Positions 53,995-63,459 are shown, counted from the first letter of the stretch. The stretch: DNA of 64,000 nt from Flexilinea flocculi (GCF_001192795.1 NZ_DF968181.1:1540974-1604973); one strand, 5' to 3'. Numbers and translations are program-made. The notes: a model not told the origin generated them from the letters alone.

Positions 53995-54198
53995 GCATAA
54001 ACAAAGATGAAAAGAATGATATATATAATCAAATTCAACAATTTGAAGCATTGAAGAATTTTTGATTGTCGTTTTTGTTTTATTTCCAGGTGCCAAAAGA
54101 CGCAATAATTCTTTTCCTATACTTTAAAAAGAAATATTACAAAATTTGAATTACTGGATTGAAAAACAAATCTTCCGAAGAATTCAAGTACAATTTAT

Positions 54199-56811
54199 AT
54201 GCCTGGAATCAAAAAAGACTCAATTTCTGAAAGCAAATCATTTATGATGATCCCTAATCAAATAAAAAATAAATGGATACTTTTCTGGCTTTTAACCGGT
54301 ATAGAGGGAGTAATTTTTGGCTTTTCCATGTTTTTGCTTCCATCCGAAAGCTCTGTCCCCAGTATCTTTGGACTCTCTAAATATCGATTCATTCTATTTG
54401 TAATTGTATTATCACTTTCTGGTGTTTGTTTCTTTTTTTCTTCTTTGTTGTATAAACAAAATCCTGATTTAAAACTCTCTGATGAAAATAAAATATTACG
54501 ATTTTCTTTTTGGGCATCGGTGATTGCTATAATGATCACAATATCGGTTTTTCTGATCATTCAGTCTCCGATTGGAAAAATCCCATTGATTCGATCCATT
54601 TTCGATAGATTCCTTCCAATATTCCGCTGGATGGGACTTTATTCAATGCAAATGTTCATTTTACTTTTTTGGCGATATAAACGCATGAATACAAGTCGAT
54701 TTTACTTTCCAGCCAGAAAAGCGATGATTATCACTGTCGCTTTTTTTATTCTTTCTTTGTCTTTTTTATGGATTGCGTTGAAATTTGGATTTGGATTGAA
54801 CATAATTTCTGGTACTTTTTACAGACAGGGAGTCTCTCTTTTAGAAGGTCAAGTTATTCTGCCTGTTTTTTTTGTTTTTTTATCGGTTCTGGTTGGTGCC
54901 GGTCTCCAGAAAAGAATCATATTTGCAGAAAAAAGACGGAATCAGTTTGCGATTATTATTGAAATCATGATTCCATTGTGTATATGGTTTATAGCAGCGT
55001 TGCTTTGGATTCGAACTCCTTTTGAAGGAAGAAGCTATTTTTTGCCAGCTCTCCGTCAGCCGAATTACAATTTTTATCCTTCTTCGGATGCAGAAAATTA
55101 TGACTTACTGGCGCAGAGCATTTTGATCGGAAATGGTTTTCGAAATGGGATGACTGTTGTAAGACCGTTATATATCGCATTTCTTTCGTTACTTCATTGC
55201 ATAGCCCAAAACGATTATATGTTTTTGACCAATCTGCAAATTATTATTCTTGCTCTCTTTCCAATGATGATTTACCTGATTGGAAAGAATATACACCATC
55301 CTCTTAGTGGTTTGCTCGCTGCCATATGGTGTATCTGGAGAGAGAAGGAATCCATTCGTATCACACCTTTTGTTCAAGTATCCAATTCCAGATTGCTGAT
55401 GTCAGATCTTCCGATGGCATTGATAATCAGTTTCACAGTCTATGCAGCTATCAAATGGTTTCAAAGCGACAATCGAAAATTGTTTTTTTCGTTGATCACA
55501 GGCGGGTGCTGCGGTGTCGGAGTGCTTATCAGAACCCAATCAGCTATTCTTATTCCCGCGATCTTGCTATTGAGTTTGTTTAATAAGATAACATCTAAAC
55601 AATCCAGTAAATCTTTTTTCAAAGAAACAGTTTTGTTCGTGTTAGGGATATGTTTTATTATTTTGCCATGGAATATTCACAGTCAGTTATTTCCAAATAC
55701 AACAGTGGATCATAGCAGTTCAGAAATAAATTATCTCTACAGATTGTATGAAGGATCCATAAACCAGACTCCGCGATTTGATAATGATTTTGAAAATGAA
55801 ATCGTAAAGGGTTCTTTCATTAATATAATTTTGAACTATCCAAAACAGATTCTTTCATCTATCTTCTCCCATTTTGTAAATAATGAGGTCTCAACTTTAC
55901 TTGTAATGCCTGCTCGGGAAACGAATGCGGACAGTATTAAATCATGGTTTCATGATCCTACGCTCTTTTGGTATCGCGAGAGTTCTAAGGGGGTACTATC
56001 AGAGAATGGCATCCTAATTTCTGTATATTGTCTGATAATCTGTTTGGGACTAGGTTTTGCTACCGTGAAATCGGGATTATCCGGATTGATGCCTTTGGGA
56101 ATTCATATTTTCTATAATATAGGAACATCCTTTGCAATGAATTCCGGATTTCGCTTTTTGCTGCCAGTCGATTGGATCGGATATTTTTACTTTGCCATCG
56201 GAATTGTCGGGATTTTTTATTTGCTCCTTGGTTTATATTTCGAAAACTTGCGAGATTCACTGAAACGGCTTATGAAGATAGCTTCTGATACGCGCCATGA
56301 ACATTTTTCAAAGAAGACAATAGTATTCCTGATGGTACCTTTCCTCTTGTTTGGTTTTATCCTCCCGTTTCTGGATCGATTTATTCCCTATCGGTATGAT
56401 GATGCAACTCTGAAAATTCAACAATTGGATTTAAAAGAAAGAGGTATTTCATATTTACAGCAGAATTTGCCAAATCAGCCAATTGCTGAAATGATTAATG
56501 AAGGAAAACTAAAAATAATTGAGGGGAGCGCCGTTTACCCTCGATATTATCCGGCAAATGAAGGAGATTCCGGAGCAAGTTCTTCCATTAAACGAGAAGC
56601 AGGTTATGGACGAATGGTTTGGATGATGATCAATCAAAGAGTGAATACAATATCATTGCCTGTTTATAGGTCAACTGCTGTTTATCCTATTCAGGATCCG
56701 ATGGATGTGGTAGTAATTGGGGAACAGAAAAAGGATTATTTTCATGCTTGGATTATCATCGGAAAAGCAGCAGAACAAACTGTGATATGGAAATCTTCAT
56801 TTTTACGATGA
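54199..56811 (+). CDS. GT39/ArnT-like membrane glycosyltransferase
   Basis: 870 aa with about 13 membrane helices. The external loop SSDAENYDLLAQSILIGNGF (about residue 295) supplies the catalytic-Asp region of PMT_2/ArnT/dolichyl-phosphate-mannose-type enzymes. SNSRLLMSDLPMALIISF and the long helical core fit the GT-C fold. It probably transfers a sugar from a polyprenyl phosphate to a protein or lipid outside the membrane. A TACAAT box ends four bases before the ATG with no Shine-Dalgarno, which suggests leaderless translation. Confidence 0.78.
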   Translation: MPGIKKDSISESKSFMMIPNQIKNKWILFWLLTGIEGVIFGFSMFLLPSESSVPSIFGLSKYRFILFVIVLSLSGVCFFFSSLLYKQNPDLKLSDENKILRFSFWASVIAIMITISVFLIIQSPIGKIPLIRSIFDRFLPIFRWMGLYSMQMFILLFWRYKRMNTSRFYFPARKAMIITVAFFILSLSFLWIALKFGFGLNIISGTFYRQGVSLLEGQVILPVFFVFLSVLVGAGLQKRIIFAEKRRNQFAIIIEIMIPLCIWFIAALLWIRTPFEGRSYFLPALRQPNYNFYPSSDAENYDLLAQSILIGNGFRNGMTVVRPLYIAFLSLLHCIAQNDYMFLTNLQIIILALFPMMIYLIGKNIHHPLSGLLAAIWCIWREKESIRITPFVQVSNSRLLMSDLPMALIISFTVYAAIKWFQSDNRKLFFSLITGGCCGVGVLIRTQSAILIPAILLLSLFNKITSKQSSKSFFKETVLFVLGICFIILPWNIHSQLFPNTTVDHSSSEINYLYRLYEGSINQTPRFDNDFENEIVKGSFINIILNYPKQILSSIFSHFVNNEVSTLLVMPARETNADSIKSWFHDPTLFWYRESSKGVLSENGILISVYCLIICLGLGFATVKSGLSGLMPLGIHIFYNIGTSFAMNSGFRFLLPVDWIGYFYFAIGIVGIFYLLLGLYFENLRDSLKRLMKIASDTRHEHFSKKTIVFLMVPFLLFGFILPFLDRFIPYRYDDATLKIQQLDLKERGISYLQQNLPNQPIAEMINEGKLKIIEGSAVYPRYYPANEGDSGASSSIKREAGYGRMVWMMINQRVNTISLPVYRSTAVYPIQDPMDVVVIGEQKKDYFHAWIIIGKAAEQTVIWKSSFLR

Positions 56812-56849
56812 TATGATTCTTCCCAGCATGGCGAAAATAAGAGGGACCC

Positions 56850-56946
56850 TTTGTTGTTGTGATGTTTTTGCAATTAGCGTAAACGCATCATAACATCAAA
56901 TTCTTTCTTCTTTATTTACATAACAAATCAGTATATCAAATTACTA
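56850..56946. repeat. Dispersed palindromic element, copy upstream of 56969
   Basis: Left arm TTTGTTGTTGTGATG (56850-56864) and right arm CATCATAACATCAAA (56886-56900) pair at 13 of 15 positions. The right outer arm ends ATCAAATTACTA (to 56946). Confidence 0.65.
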
Positions 56947-56968
56947 TATTCCTGTTGAGTTTATTGAC

Positions 56969-58651
56969 ATGCCTTCTTTATTGAAAAGTCTTATACAGCA
57001 AGATGATCATTACTTGCAGATTGTCGGTAATCTGTGGCAACTTGATATTACTGCATATTCAAAAAAGGATGCTGCTGAAATCATTTTGCACAAAATAGTT
57101 ACTGAGAATAATTTAATCGAAAAGCTGGCTGAAGCGCCTTTTGAAACGTTACCTGTTCTCTCATACCTGATTGCTCAAAATGGTTTTATTTTATCTACTA
57201 TTTTTTTTGAACAATTTGGCGAAATACGTGTAATGGGAGAAAGGCGAAAAATGCTTGAAAAGCCCTGGGAATCTCCAATTTCTGTTACAGAATGGCTTTG
57301 GTATCACGGTGTGATTCAAATGAATATGCTGGCTTTGCCAGGACAGGTTGAAATTCATGAATATGTTTATCTTCCAGATGAAATTCGCAAAATATTGTCA
57401 AGATATTTCCCGTTCAATGAAAGAATTGTTGACGAGAATGAATTAATCGTCCGACCGGCATCTCCTAATGAAGTTGTATTGGTACAAAGGGGTAATGATT
57501 TAATTTTGGATTTGGGGTGTCTACTGATTGCATCAATTCGAACAGGTAAACCGATTCAAAATTTATATTCGGTATTCCAAAAAGAAAAAACAGATTTTGT
57601 TTTGAGAATATTTGAAGAAATGTCTCTTGTTCAAAATAATGAAATCATCCATCTCGAGGAAGCCCAGAACTTCCTTCAAATGAACAGAATTGCAGCCCTT
57701 CTGCAAATGATGATGAGCTGGAAAAATTCTGATCAAATTGATGATTTGCGGGAAACGACAGATTTATTCATCGATGATCTGGTAAAGTATTCATCTCGAG
57801 AAATACGAAAATCGGTATTATCCTTAATGCAAAGAATAACCTCAAATGAATGGTGCAGCTTTGATGGCTTTTCAGCCTCTATACGAAAAGCGAATCCCAA
57901 TTTCCTTCGACCAGATGGAGAAAACTCACCCTGGTTAATTCGCAATACTATTCGTAACAATTTTAATGAATGGGCAAGTATTGAAGGGGAATATCTTCAA
58001 TATCTGCTTCATTATCCTTTATATTGGTTCGGTATCGTTGATATAGCCTTCCATGAGAAGAGCGAAAATGAATCGAAACAGAAAATCAGCGCTTTTCGAA
58101 TTACTAGAATAGGACGAATTTTCCTGGATGAAATGGACAAAAAATCCATTTCAGAGAAGATTTTAAAAATTAAGAATACCGAAAAAGATATCCCGAAAAT
58201 ATCGATCGATGGAAAAATTATTCTCACAAATAGTACACCACGATTATTACGGTACCAAATCTCAAGATTTTGTGAATGGACAAAACTGGAAATTACCAGA
58301 AGTGTTTTTTCTATCACACCTTTTTCATTACGGCAGGCTAAAGAAAACGGTTTGTCAGTCAATTCGTTCATTGGATTGTTAAAAAGAAGTATCGGAAGCG
58401 GGGTTCCGCAAAAACTGCTCATTGCAATCGATCAATGGGATAAAGTCGATACGCAGGCTACAATATTTCATGCGCTTTTAGTAACTGTAAATAATCCAAA
58501 CTGGATCAATGCATTACTTAGTTCTAAGGATACAGCGCCATGGATCGAACAACGATTAAATGACAACACGATCATTATTAAATCAAAAGGAGAGAAAATA
58601 ATCTACCGAGCATTGATAGAATTAGGAGCACTGGCTGATAGACATGAGTAA
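56969..58651 (+). CDS. Helicase-associated (XPB/Ssl2 N-terminal-like) protein
   Basis: 560 aa, mostly helical. The C-terminal part, from TNSTPRLLRYQISRFCEW through RQAKENGLSVNSFIGLLKR to the final WIEQRLNDNTIIIKSKGEK, resembles the Helicase_C_3 (XPB/Ssl2-like) domain found in stand-alone proteins of Actinobacteria and Chloroflexi. No helicase motifs are present. A role in DNA repair or transcription is only guessed. No clear ribosome-binding site; the MIP18 gene follows after 41 bases. Confidence 0.65.
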   Translation: MPSLLKSLIQQDDHYLQIVGNLWQLDITAYSKKDAAEIILHKIVTENNLIEKLAEAPFETLPVLSYLIAQNGFILSTIFFEQFGEIRVMGERRKMLEKPWESPISVTEWLWYHGVIQMNMLALPGQVEIHEYVYLPDEIRKILSRYFPFNERIVDENELIVRPASPNEVVLVQRGNDLILDLGCLLIASIRTGKPIQNLYSVFQKEKTDFVLRIFEEMSLVQNNEIIHLEEAQNFLQMNRIAALLQMMMSWKNSDQIDDLRETTDLFIDDLVKYSSREIRKSVLSLMQRITSNEWCSFDGFSASIRKANPNFLRPDGENSPWLIRNTIRNNFNEWASIEGEYLQYLLHYPLYWFGIVDIAFHEKSENESKQKISAFRITRIGRIFLDEMDKKSISEKILKIKNTEKDIPKISIDGKIILTNSTPRLLRYQISRFCEWTKLEITRSVFSITPFSLRQAKENGLSVNSFIGLLKRSIGSGVPQKLLIAIDQWDKVDTQATIFHALLVTVNNPNWINALLSSKDTAPWIEQRLNDNTIIIKSKGEKIIYRALIELGALADRHE

Positions 58652-58692
58652 AATCGAAATTTCCTTTACAAAAAGAATTCAGGAGAATGATA

Positions 58693-59040
58693 ATGGACGA
58701 CGTAATCGCAAAAAAAAATCCACCTAAATGGGAATATTCAATTATTGATCCTGAAAAAGCAGATCTTCTGAAGGATGCATTAAGATCTGTGTTGGATCCG
58801 GAACTTGGGTATAGCGTCATTGATCTTGGCTTAATACGAAATGTTGAGGTAAAAGATGATCATATTGTACTAACTATGATCTTAACTACACCGTTTTGTC
58901 CATATGGTGGAATGTTGATTGAAAGTGTCAGAAAAACTGCAATGGATGCTTTATCAATGGATGCCATTATAGATTTGCGTTTCGATCCATGGGATCCTGA
59001 TATGATGGAAGAAGGATTTGAATTGGATTGGGGCTTTTAG
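58693..59040 (+). CDS. MIP18/DUF59-family Fe-S assembly protein
   Basis: 115 aa. The DUF59 core is DALRSVLDPELGYSVIDLGLIRNVEV, followed by LTMILTTPFCPYGGMLIESV with the conserved Cys. SufT/PaaD-like members help mature Fe-S proteins. The ATG at 58693 has AGGAG seven bases upstream; the one at 58687 is too close to it. Confidence 0.9.
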   Translation: MDDVIAKKNPPKWEYSIIDPEKADLLKDALRSVLDPELGYSVIDLGLIRNVEVKDDHIVLTMILTTPFCPYGGMLIESVRKTAMDALSMDAIIDLRFDPWDPDMMEEGFELDWGF

Positions 59041-59493
59041 GCATTATTAAAGCAATTCTAAGAGAAACTTTTGACAGGATCTGAAATATTTTTCTATCGA
59101 TAATTCTTTCAAAAATTTTGTCAGGAATTTAAACGGGAAAATATTTGTGATACGACATATAGGCGGGATCGCTTGTTGTGCTTATATTATTATCTGGAAC
59201 AGCAAAACATCACACCAAAATATTTTGTTCATAGAAATCTTTTATAAAATTCTAATTACTCCAAATACGGAAAATTGATGGCCGAAGTAAAAATGCAATT
59301 TATTATTAAACAATTAATAAAATACTATTAATTAAATTTTTTTTTAGAACGAAATCGAATGTGGTAAAATTATCTTAATAGTATGATTCGGATTTTTATA
59401 TTCTGTTTATCCGATCATAAAAAACTTTATCTTAGACATCTGAGATAATTAGATACGAAAAACGTGATTCAAAAGTCACGGAGAAAGAAAGAA
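59041..59493. other. Intergenic region before the carboxyltransferase gene, 453 bases
   Basis: Contains a degenerate dispersed-element copy (about 59170-59275, CTTGTTGTGC and CATCACACC arms), an AT-rich stretch, a small hairpin TTATCT/AGATAA near 59428-59449, and a CGTGA/TCACG hairpin (59463-59480) ending right before the GGAG ribosome site. No gene is supported. Confidence 0.5.
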
Positions 59494-60975
59494 ATGTCCA
59501 AACGAGTTTATTTTAATGATCTTACTTTACGCGACGGGCATCAAAGTTGCGCCGCTACTAGAATGACAACTGAACAATGTATGCGCGTGCTTCCAATTAT
59601 AAAAGACGCCGGATACAGTATGTTCGAATTATGGGGCGGAGCTACGCTCGATTCAGCAATCCGCTTTACCCGTGATGACCCATGGGAGAGACTCGAAACG
59701 TTTCATAAAGAGATGGGCAGTGGTGACAAGATCCAATCTCTGCTGAGAGGTCAGAATCTTTTTGCATACAATCCATATCCCGATGATTTGTTGATTGCTT
59801 TTATTCGTCAGAGTATTGAAAGCGGCAGCACCAATATGCGTATCTTTGACGCTTTGAATGATATCCGGAATCTGCGGATGGCAATTCTGGCGACAAAAGC
59901 GTATGGCGGCAAAGTTGAAGCAGCGATGTCTTATACAACTAGCCCCGTTCACACAACGCAATACTTTATTGATTATGCCGAAGAACTCCTTAAAGAAGGC
60001 GTTGATCGGATTGCAATTAAAGATATGGCAGCTTTGCTTCATCCGAGAGATGCCGTTGATCTTTTCAAGTCATTAAAGAAGGTTGTAAACGTTCCACTGG
60101 TTCTCCATACACATTCAACAACTGGCGTTTCCTTAGTAAATATTGCATTGGGAATCAAATATGGTATTGACAGTTTCGATACTTGTATTTCACCCTTTGC
60201 CGGAGGTCCGTCACATTCTCCGATTGAAGTAGCTGCAGTAATTGCAGAAAGAATGGGATATGATACCGGATTGGATAAAGATGCTTTGACAAAAGCTCAG
60301 GACGAATTACGAGTGATTTTTGAAGAATTAAAAAGCTCCATTCCAAGCTTTGGAAAATCGCGGAGAAAACCAGTACATTTTTCTGACGTACCAGTCGACA
60401 AAGTTGATAAACTGGTTGAAGCTATTATGAAAGACAATGAAGATCTGCAAACTGCGATTGATGTCAGCCGAGAAATTTTAAATGATTTGGATTATCCTGG
60501 CTATGATGATCGTATTTTTGAAACACAAATCCCCGGTGGAATGCTTTCCAATTTCCAGAAACAACTTAAGGAAATGGGTGTATCTGAAAATATGATGGAT
60601 GCATTGATGGCTGAAATTCCAAACGTACGGGCAGATGTAGGATATGTTCCTTTAGTGACTCCTACAAGCCAGATTGTTGGATCACAGGCTGCCTATAATG
60701 TGATGGCAGGCTCTCGATATGCCTTTACATCCAATGAATTCAAGATGATTTTGAGAGGAGAGTTTGGAAAAACTCCCGGTCCAGTCAATCAGGAAATCAT
60801 GAACCAGATTTTGGGAGACGAAAACGATATCAAGAAATATCGTCCAGCTTCTTATTTGATGCCGGCTTTGGAGGATAAAGTTGATCTTCCATATGTAAAA
60901 ACTAATAAAGATTTATTGCTTCATCTTGTCTTTGGCGCTGCAGCAGATGAATTCCTTCAGTTAAAATATAAATAA
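59494..60975 (+). CDS. Carboxyltransferase subunit (PycB/OadA/transcarboxylase 5S family)
   Basis: 493 aa. It begins VYFNDLTLRDGHQSCAATRM, the metal-binding start of the carboxyltransferase TIM barrel. FELWGGATLDSAIRF, the carbamylated-Lys segment RIAIKDMAALLHP and LHTHSTTGVSL complete the active site. There is no biotinyl domain; the protein ends after the conserved PYLMPALEDK-type region. It transfers CO2 between biotin and pyruvate/oxaloacetate. Partners (biotin carrier, biotin carboxylase or methylmalonyl-CoA subunit) are not in the window, so pyruvate carboxylase, oxaloacetate decarboxylase and transcarboxylase remain open. The start follows GGAG with spacing of ten. Confidence 0.88.
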   Translation: MSKRVYFNDLTLRDGHQSCAATRMTTEQCMRVLPIIKDAGYSMFELWGGATLDSAIRFTRDDPWERLETFHKEMGSGDKIQSLLRGQNLFAYNPYPDDLLIAFIRQSIESGSTNMRIFDALNDIRNLRMAILATKAYGGKVEAAMSYTTSPVHTTQYFIDYAEELLKEGVDRIAIKDMAALLHPRDAVDLFKSLKKVVNVPLVLHTHSTTGVSLVNIALGIKYGIDSFDTCISPFAGGPSHSPIEVAAVIAERMGYDTGLDKDALTKAQDELRVIFEELKSSIPSFGKSRRKPVHFSDVPVDKVDKLVEAIMKDNEDLQTAIDVSREILNDLDYPGYDDRIFETQIPGGMLSNFQKQLKEMGVSENMMDALMAEIPNVRADVGYVPLVTPTSQIVGSQAAYNVMAGSRYAFTSNEFKMILRGEFGKTPGPVNQEIMNQILGDENDIKKYRPASYLMPALEDKVDLPYVKTNKDLLLHLVFGAAADEFLQLKYK

Positions 60976-60996
60976 ACAAAATCACAAGTAATAAAT

Positions 60997-61026
60997 AAAA
61001 AGGTGTCTTGAAAAAGACACCTTTTT
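60997..61026. terminator. Bidirectional terminator after the carboxyltransferase gene
   Basis: AAAAAGGTGTCTT (60997-61009) / AAGACACCTTTTT (61014-61026) with a GAAA loop. Confidence 0.93.
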
Positions 61027-61242
61027 ATTTTCTTCAATCCGAAAATAATTTCAATACAAGGAATAAAATTCAAATTTATTAGAATACAAAATGAATAATA
61101 TAAATATATGGTATAAAATACCTCAGTAAAATCTTGCTATAAAAAAGTATCCCTTATTAAAAAAATTGAGTTGAATTACTCAATGTGTGGTTAAATTATC
61201 AATAAAATGATGATCGACTGATAGAAAAATTATTTGGTTTTT

Positions 61243-61264
61243 ATGCAACTCATTTGCATATAAT
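61243..61264 (+). promoter_or_regulatory. Promoter/operator of the ribbon-helix-helix gene
   Basis: Inverted repeat ATGCAA (61243-61248) / TTGCAT (61254-61259) overlaps a TATAAT box (61259-61264), about 100 bases before the ATG. This suits autorepression by the small DNA-binding protein. Confidence 0.45.
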
Positions 61265-61364
61265 ATATAAAAATCAGATTATTATGAAGAAATTTGTTGA
61301 AATTTTTTTCATATACGAAGAATGGGAATGAAGATTAAAAAAGGAAAAACAAAGGAGAAAAAAT

Positions 61365-61547
61365 ATGAGCAATTTCAAGATTAAAAAAGGATTTAATTCA
61401 ATCAGTAAAACTTTTCGTCTACCAATCGAGTTAGTCAAACAATTGGAAAAATTGTCTGATGATAATAATATATCATTGAATCAGTTGGTGATTCAGTGCC
61501 TCGAGTTTGCTACTGATAACCTGGAGGAAGACGAAGGTCAGAACTAA
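61365..61547 (+). CDS. Ribbon-helix-helix (Arc/CopG-like) small DNA-binding protein
   Basis: 60 aa. The beta strand SKTFRLPIELVKQL and two helices (KLSDDNN / SLNQLVIQCLEFA) match the ribbon-helix-helix fold; an acidic tail EEDEGQN follows. AAAGGAG precedes the ATG. No toxin gene lies beside it. It may control itself or the exopolysaccharide genes convergent to it. The family is called by pattern, not by alignment. Confidence 0.7.
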   Translation: MSNFKIKKGFNSISKTFRLPIELVKQLEKLSDDNNISLNQLVIQCLEFATDNLEEDEGQN

Positions 61548-61657
61548 AAGGTTAATCAAGCGTTTTACAAATGAGAAATTTGGGGAATTTTATTGATTGT
61601 AGTGATCACTGACTCCAAATCCAGATTTTGTGAAAATATAAAATCGTTTAGAAAAAG

Positions 61658-61696
61658 AAGGAATATCAGCCTAAAATGGCTGTTATTCCTTTTTTA
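61658..61696. terminator. Bidirectional terminator
   Basis: AAGGAATA (61658-61665) with inner AGCC pairs with GGCT and TATTCCTT (61684-61691), followed by T-run on the plus strand and a T-rich tract on the minus strand. It lies between the convergent ribbon-helix-helix and cpsB-type genes. Confidence 0.8.
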
Positions 61697-62446
61697 AATC
61701 CATTTTGTTAATACGTGAACAGGAATTGTTGGTTTTTCTGCTCTGATATTTCTTCCTTGAAAGATTAACTCAGCATTACTTTTAGTTTTCTCCGTTTTTT
61801 CTTCACCGATCAACTGCCTCAGATACATATAGGCATTTTTTATTTCCGGAGGCCTTTGAACAACCGAATGCGTATCACTTGCAATACAATGAAATAAATT
61901 ATGTCGATCTAAAAAGGACACAAATCTCCGTACTTTTGAATCATGTACAATTGGAGAGGCATTGACTTGAATAATTGCTCCGAGATTAACAAGATTGAAT
62001 AAGAGGAGCGGATTTTGAAAAAAATAACGATATCTATCAACGTGACAGATAATCGGAATGATACCATTTGATATTAGGCGGAAAACTACATCATTGATCA
62101 GATCGGGAAAATACGATAATGGGAGTTCAAGCAAGAGGTAATGGGTATTCCCAACCAGTAATTTTTGATAATTGAATAACACTTTCGGAGAGAATGCGAC
62201 TTCTGCGCTTAGAACGAAACTGAATTCTAATTCAGTGTTTGGAAATGAAGAAATCAATCGTGCATAGGAATCTTTTCTTTTCTCTAAAAACTCCTCAAGA
62301 TGATTTTTTTCAAAATTGAAATGAGGTGTAAAGACGATTTTTGAGACACCATTTTCTTTTTCTAACGAAAGCAAGCGTATGGAATCTGATAACGATTGTG
62401 TGCTTTCATCAATTTCCGGTAAAATGTGGCAATGCAAATCGACCAA
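61694..62446 (-). CDS. CpsB/YwqE-type PHP tyrosine-protein phosphatase
   Basis: 250 aa. The metal motifs are VDLHCHILPEIDES, VFTPHFN, SAEVAFSP, IICHVDRY and CIASDTHS. It removes phosphate from the tyrosine-rich tail of the CpsD-type kinase and so controls exopolysaccharide synthesis. It is downstream of that kinase gene, separated by about 250 bases that carry a dispersed-element copy. Confidence 0.9.
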   Translation of the reverse strand: MVDLHCHILPEIDESTQSLSDSIRLLSLEKENGVSKIVFTPHFNFEKNHLEEFLEKRKDSYARLISSFPNTELEFSFVLSAEVAFSPKVLFNYQKLLVGNTHYLLLELPLSYFPDLINDVVFRLISNGIIPIICHVDRYRYFFQNPLLLFNLVNLGAIIQVNASPIVHDSKVRRFVSFLDRHNLFHCIASDTHSVVQRPPEIKNAYMYLRQLIGEEKTEKTKSNAELIFQGRNIRAEKPTIPVHVLTKWI

Positions 62447-62598
62447 GGTTACCTCTGGGAATTCTATGGTGACTGATTCGCTGCAAAACGAATTATATAC
62501 AAAGGAATTTTATGAGATGACTCAGATAGTATTCTCTACACAAGATGATTCAGAACTTTGAAATAATGACTTTTTATTTGAATCAATCTCAAAAAAAC

Positions 62599-62672
62599 GT
62601 TACTGTGATGTTTTTACGCAAAGCATAAAAAACATTACAACAACATATTCTCCTTCTATTTCGATTAAATGA
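62599..62672. repeat. Dispersed palindromic element between cpsB and cpsD
   Basis: Left arm GTTACTGTGATGTTTTT (62599-62615) and right arm AAAAACATTACAACAAC (62628-62644) match at 14 of 17 positions around an ACGCAAAGCATA loop. The right outer arm TTCTCCTTCTATTTCGATT follows. Confidence 0.7.
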
Positions 62673-62694
62673 TATTTATAAGAAAAAGAACATT

Positions 62695-63459
62695 TTATTT
62701 ATGCTGATAGTAATCGCTGTAATTATTGTAGTAATTCTTTGACTGACTACTGTCTTTTGGAACAACATAATCGTTCAGAATAGCACCTATCACGTTGGCT
62801 TTAACGGATTCCAGTTTCTTCATTGCGAATTTTATTTGATCAATCGAAGCAGTTTTTTGACGAATCACAAAGATAATTCCGTCAACAAATTGACATAATG
62901 TAACAGCATCCGTCAGAAGTGATACTGGAGGCGTGTCTATGACGATGAAATCATATTCGTTTCGCAGTTCACAGAGGATTTCTCCCATTTGCCTGGAACC
63001 TAACAACTCAACCGGGTTAGGTGGGATTAATCCTGCTGGTAAAAAATCAAAATGAAATTTTGTATGAAGAATCGAAGCATATAGATCGCAGCCAGTCAAT
63101 ACGGTTGACAATCCTTTCGCGTCCGCTGGATTCTCTCCCAGATACGATGACAGCATCGGTTTTCTGAGATCAGCATCAATCAATATGACTTTTTTCCCAA
63201 TTTCTACAAATGAAATGGAAAGATTAATTGCGATTCCTGATTTACCTTCTTTTGGTATAGCACTGGTTATTTCAATCGTTTGATATCTTTTATTTACGGA
63301 TACGAAGTCAATGTTGGTACGAAGTGATTTATAAGCTTCTACAAATTGAAAGGGAGAATTTTCATCCGTAATTTTTTTCAGCGAACGAATGTTTTGGTCA
63401 TTGATTTTTTGATTTTTTCTAAAAAAATTTGTCAAAAGTTTTCTATCCATCGTAAGCAT
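62695..63459 (-). CDS. CpsD/CapB-type tyrosine kinase
   Basis: 254 aa. The BY-kinase motifs are Walker A ITSAIPKEGKSGIAINL, Walker A' VILIDADLRKPML and Walker B DFIVIDTPP. The C-terminal tail SKNYYNNYSDYYQHK is the tyrosine cluster for autophosphorylation. The ATG at 63459 has AAGGAG upstream and overlaps the wzz stop by 17 bases, so the two are translationally coupled. The kinase needs the Wzz-type membrane activator for activity. Confidence 0.93.
   Translation of the reverse strand: MLTMDRKLLTNFFRKNQKINDQNIRSLKKITDENSPFQFVEAYKSLRTNIDFVSVNKRYQTIEITSAIPKEGKSGIAINLSISFVEIGKKVILIDADLRKPMLSSYLGENPADAKGLSTVLTGCDLYASILHTKFHFDFLPAGLIPPNPVELLGSRQMGEILCELRNEYDFIVIDTPPVSLLTDAVTLCQFVDGIIFVIRQKTASIDQIKFAMKKLESVKANVIGAILNDYVVPKDSSQSKNYYNNYSDYYQHK

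Larger units (their letters stand above)
60976..61364. other. Intergenic region, 389 bases
   Basis: Holds the terminator at 60997-61026, about 200 bases of featureless AT-rich sequence, and the promoter/operator of the ribbon-helix-helix gene at 61243-61264. No gene is supported. Confidence 0.5.

Noticed and set aside
59463-59480. Crp-type site before the carboxyltransferase gene
   Set aside because: The CGTGA/TCACG hairpin resembles the 462-477 palindrome but has the wrong centre length and ends at the ribosome-binding site, so an RNA hairpin is more likely.
61365-61547. Antitoxin of a toxin-antitoxin pair
   Set aside because: The fold would suit an antitoxin, but no toxin-sized gene lies next to it on either side.
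1812-62672. CRISPR array
   Set aside because: The repeated palindromes are scattered over 60 kb in separate gaps, vary in sequence and lack regular spacers; no cas gene is present.
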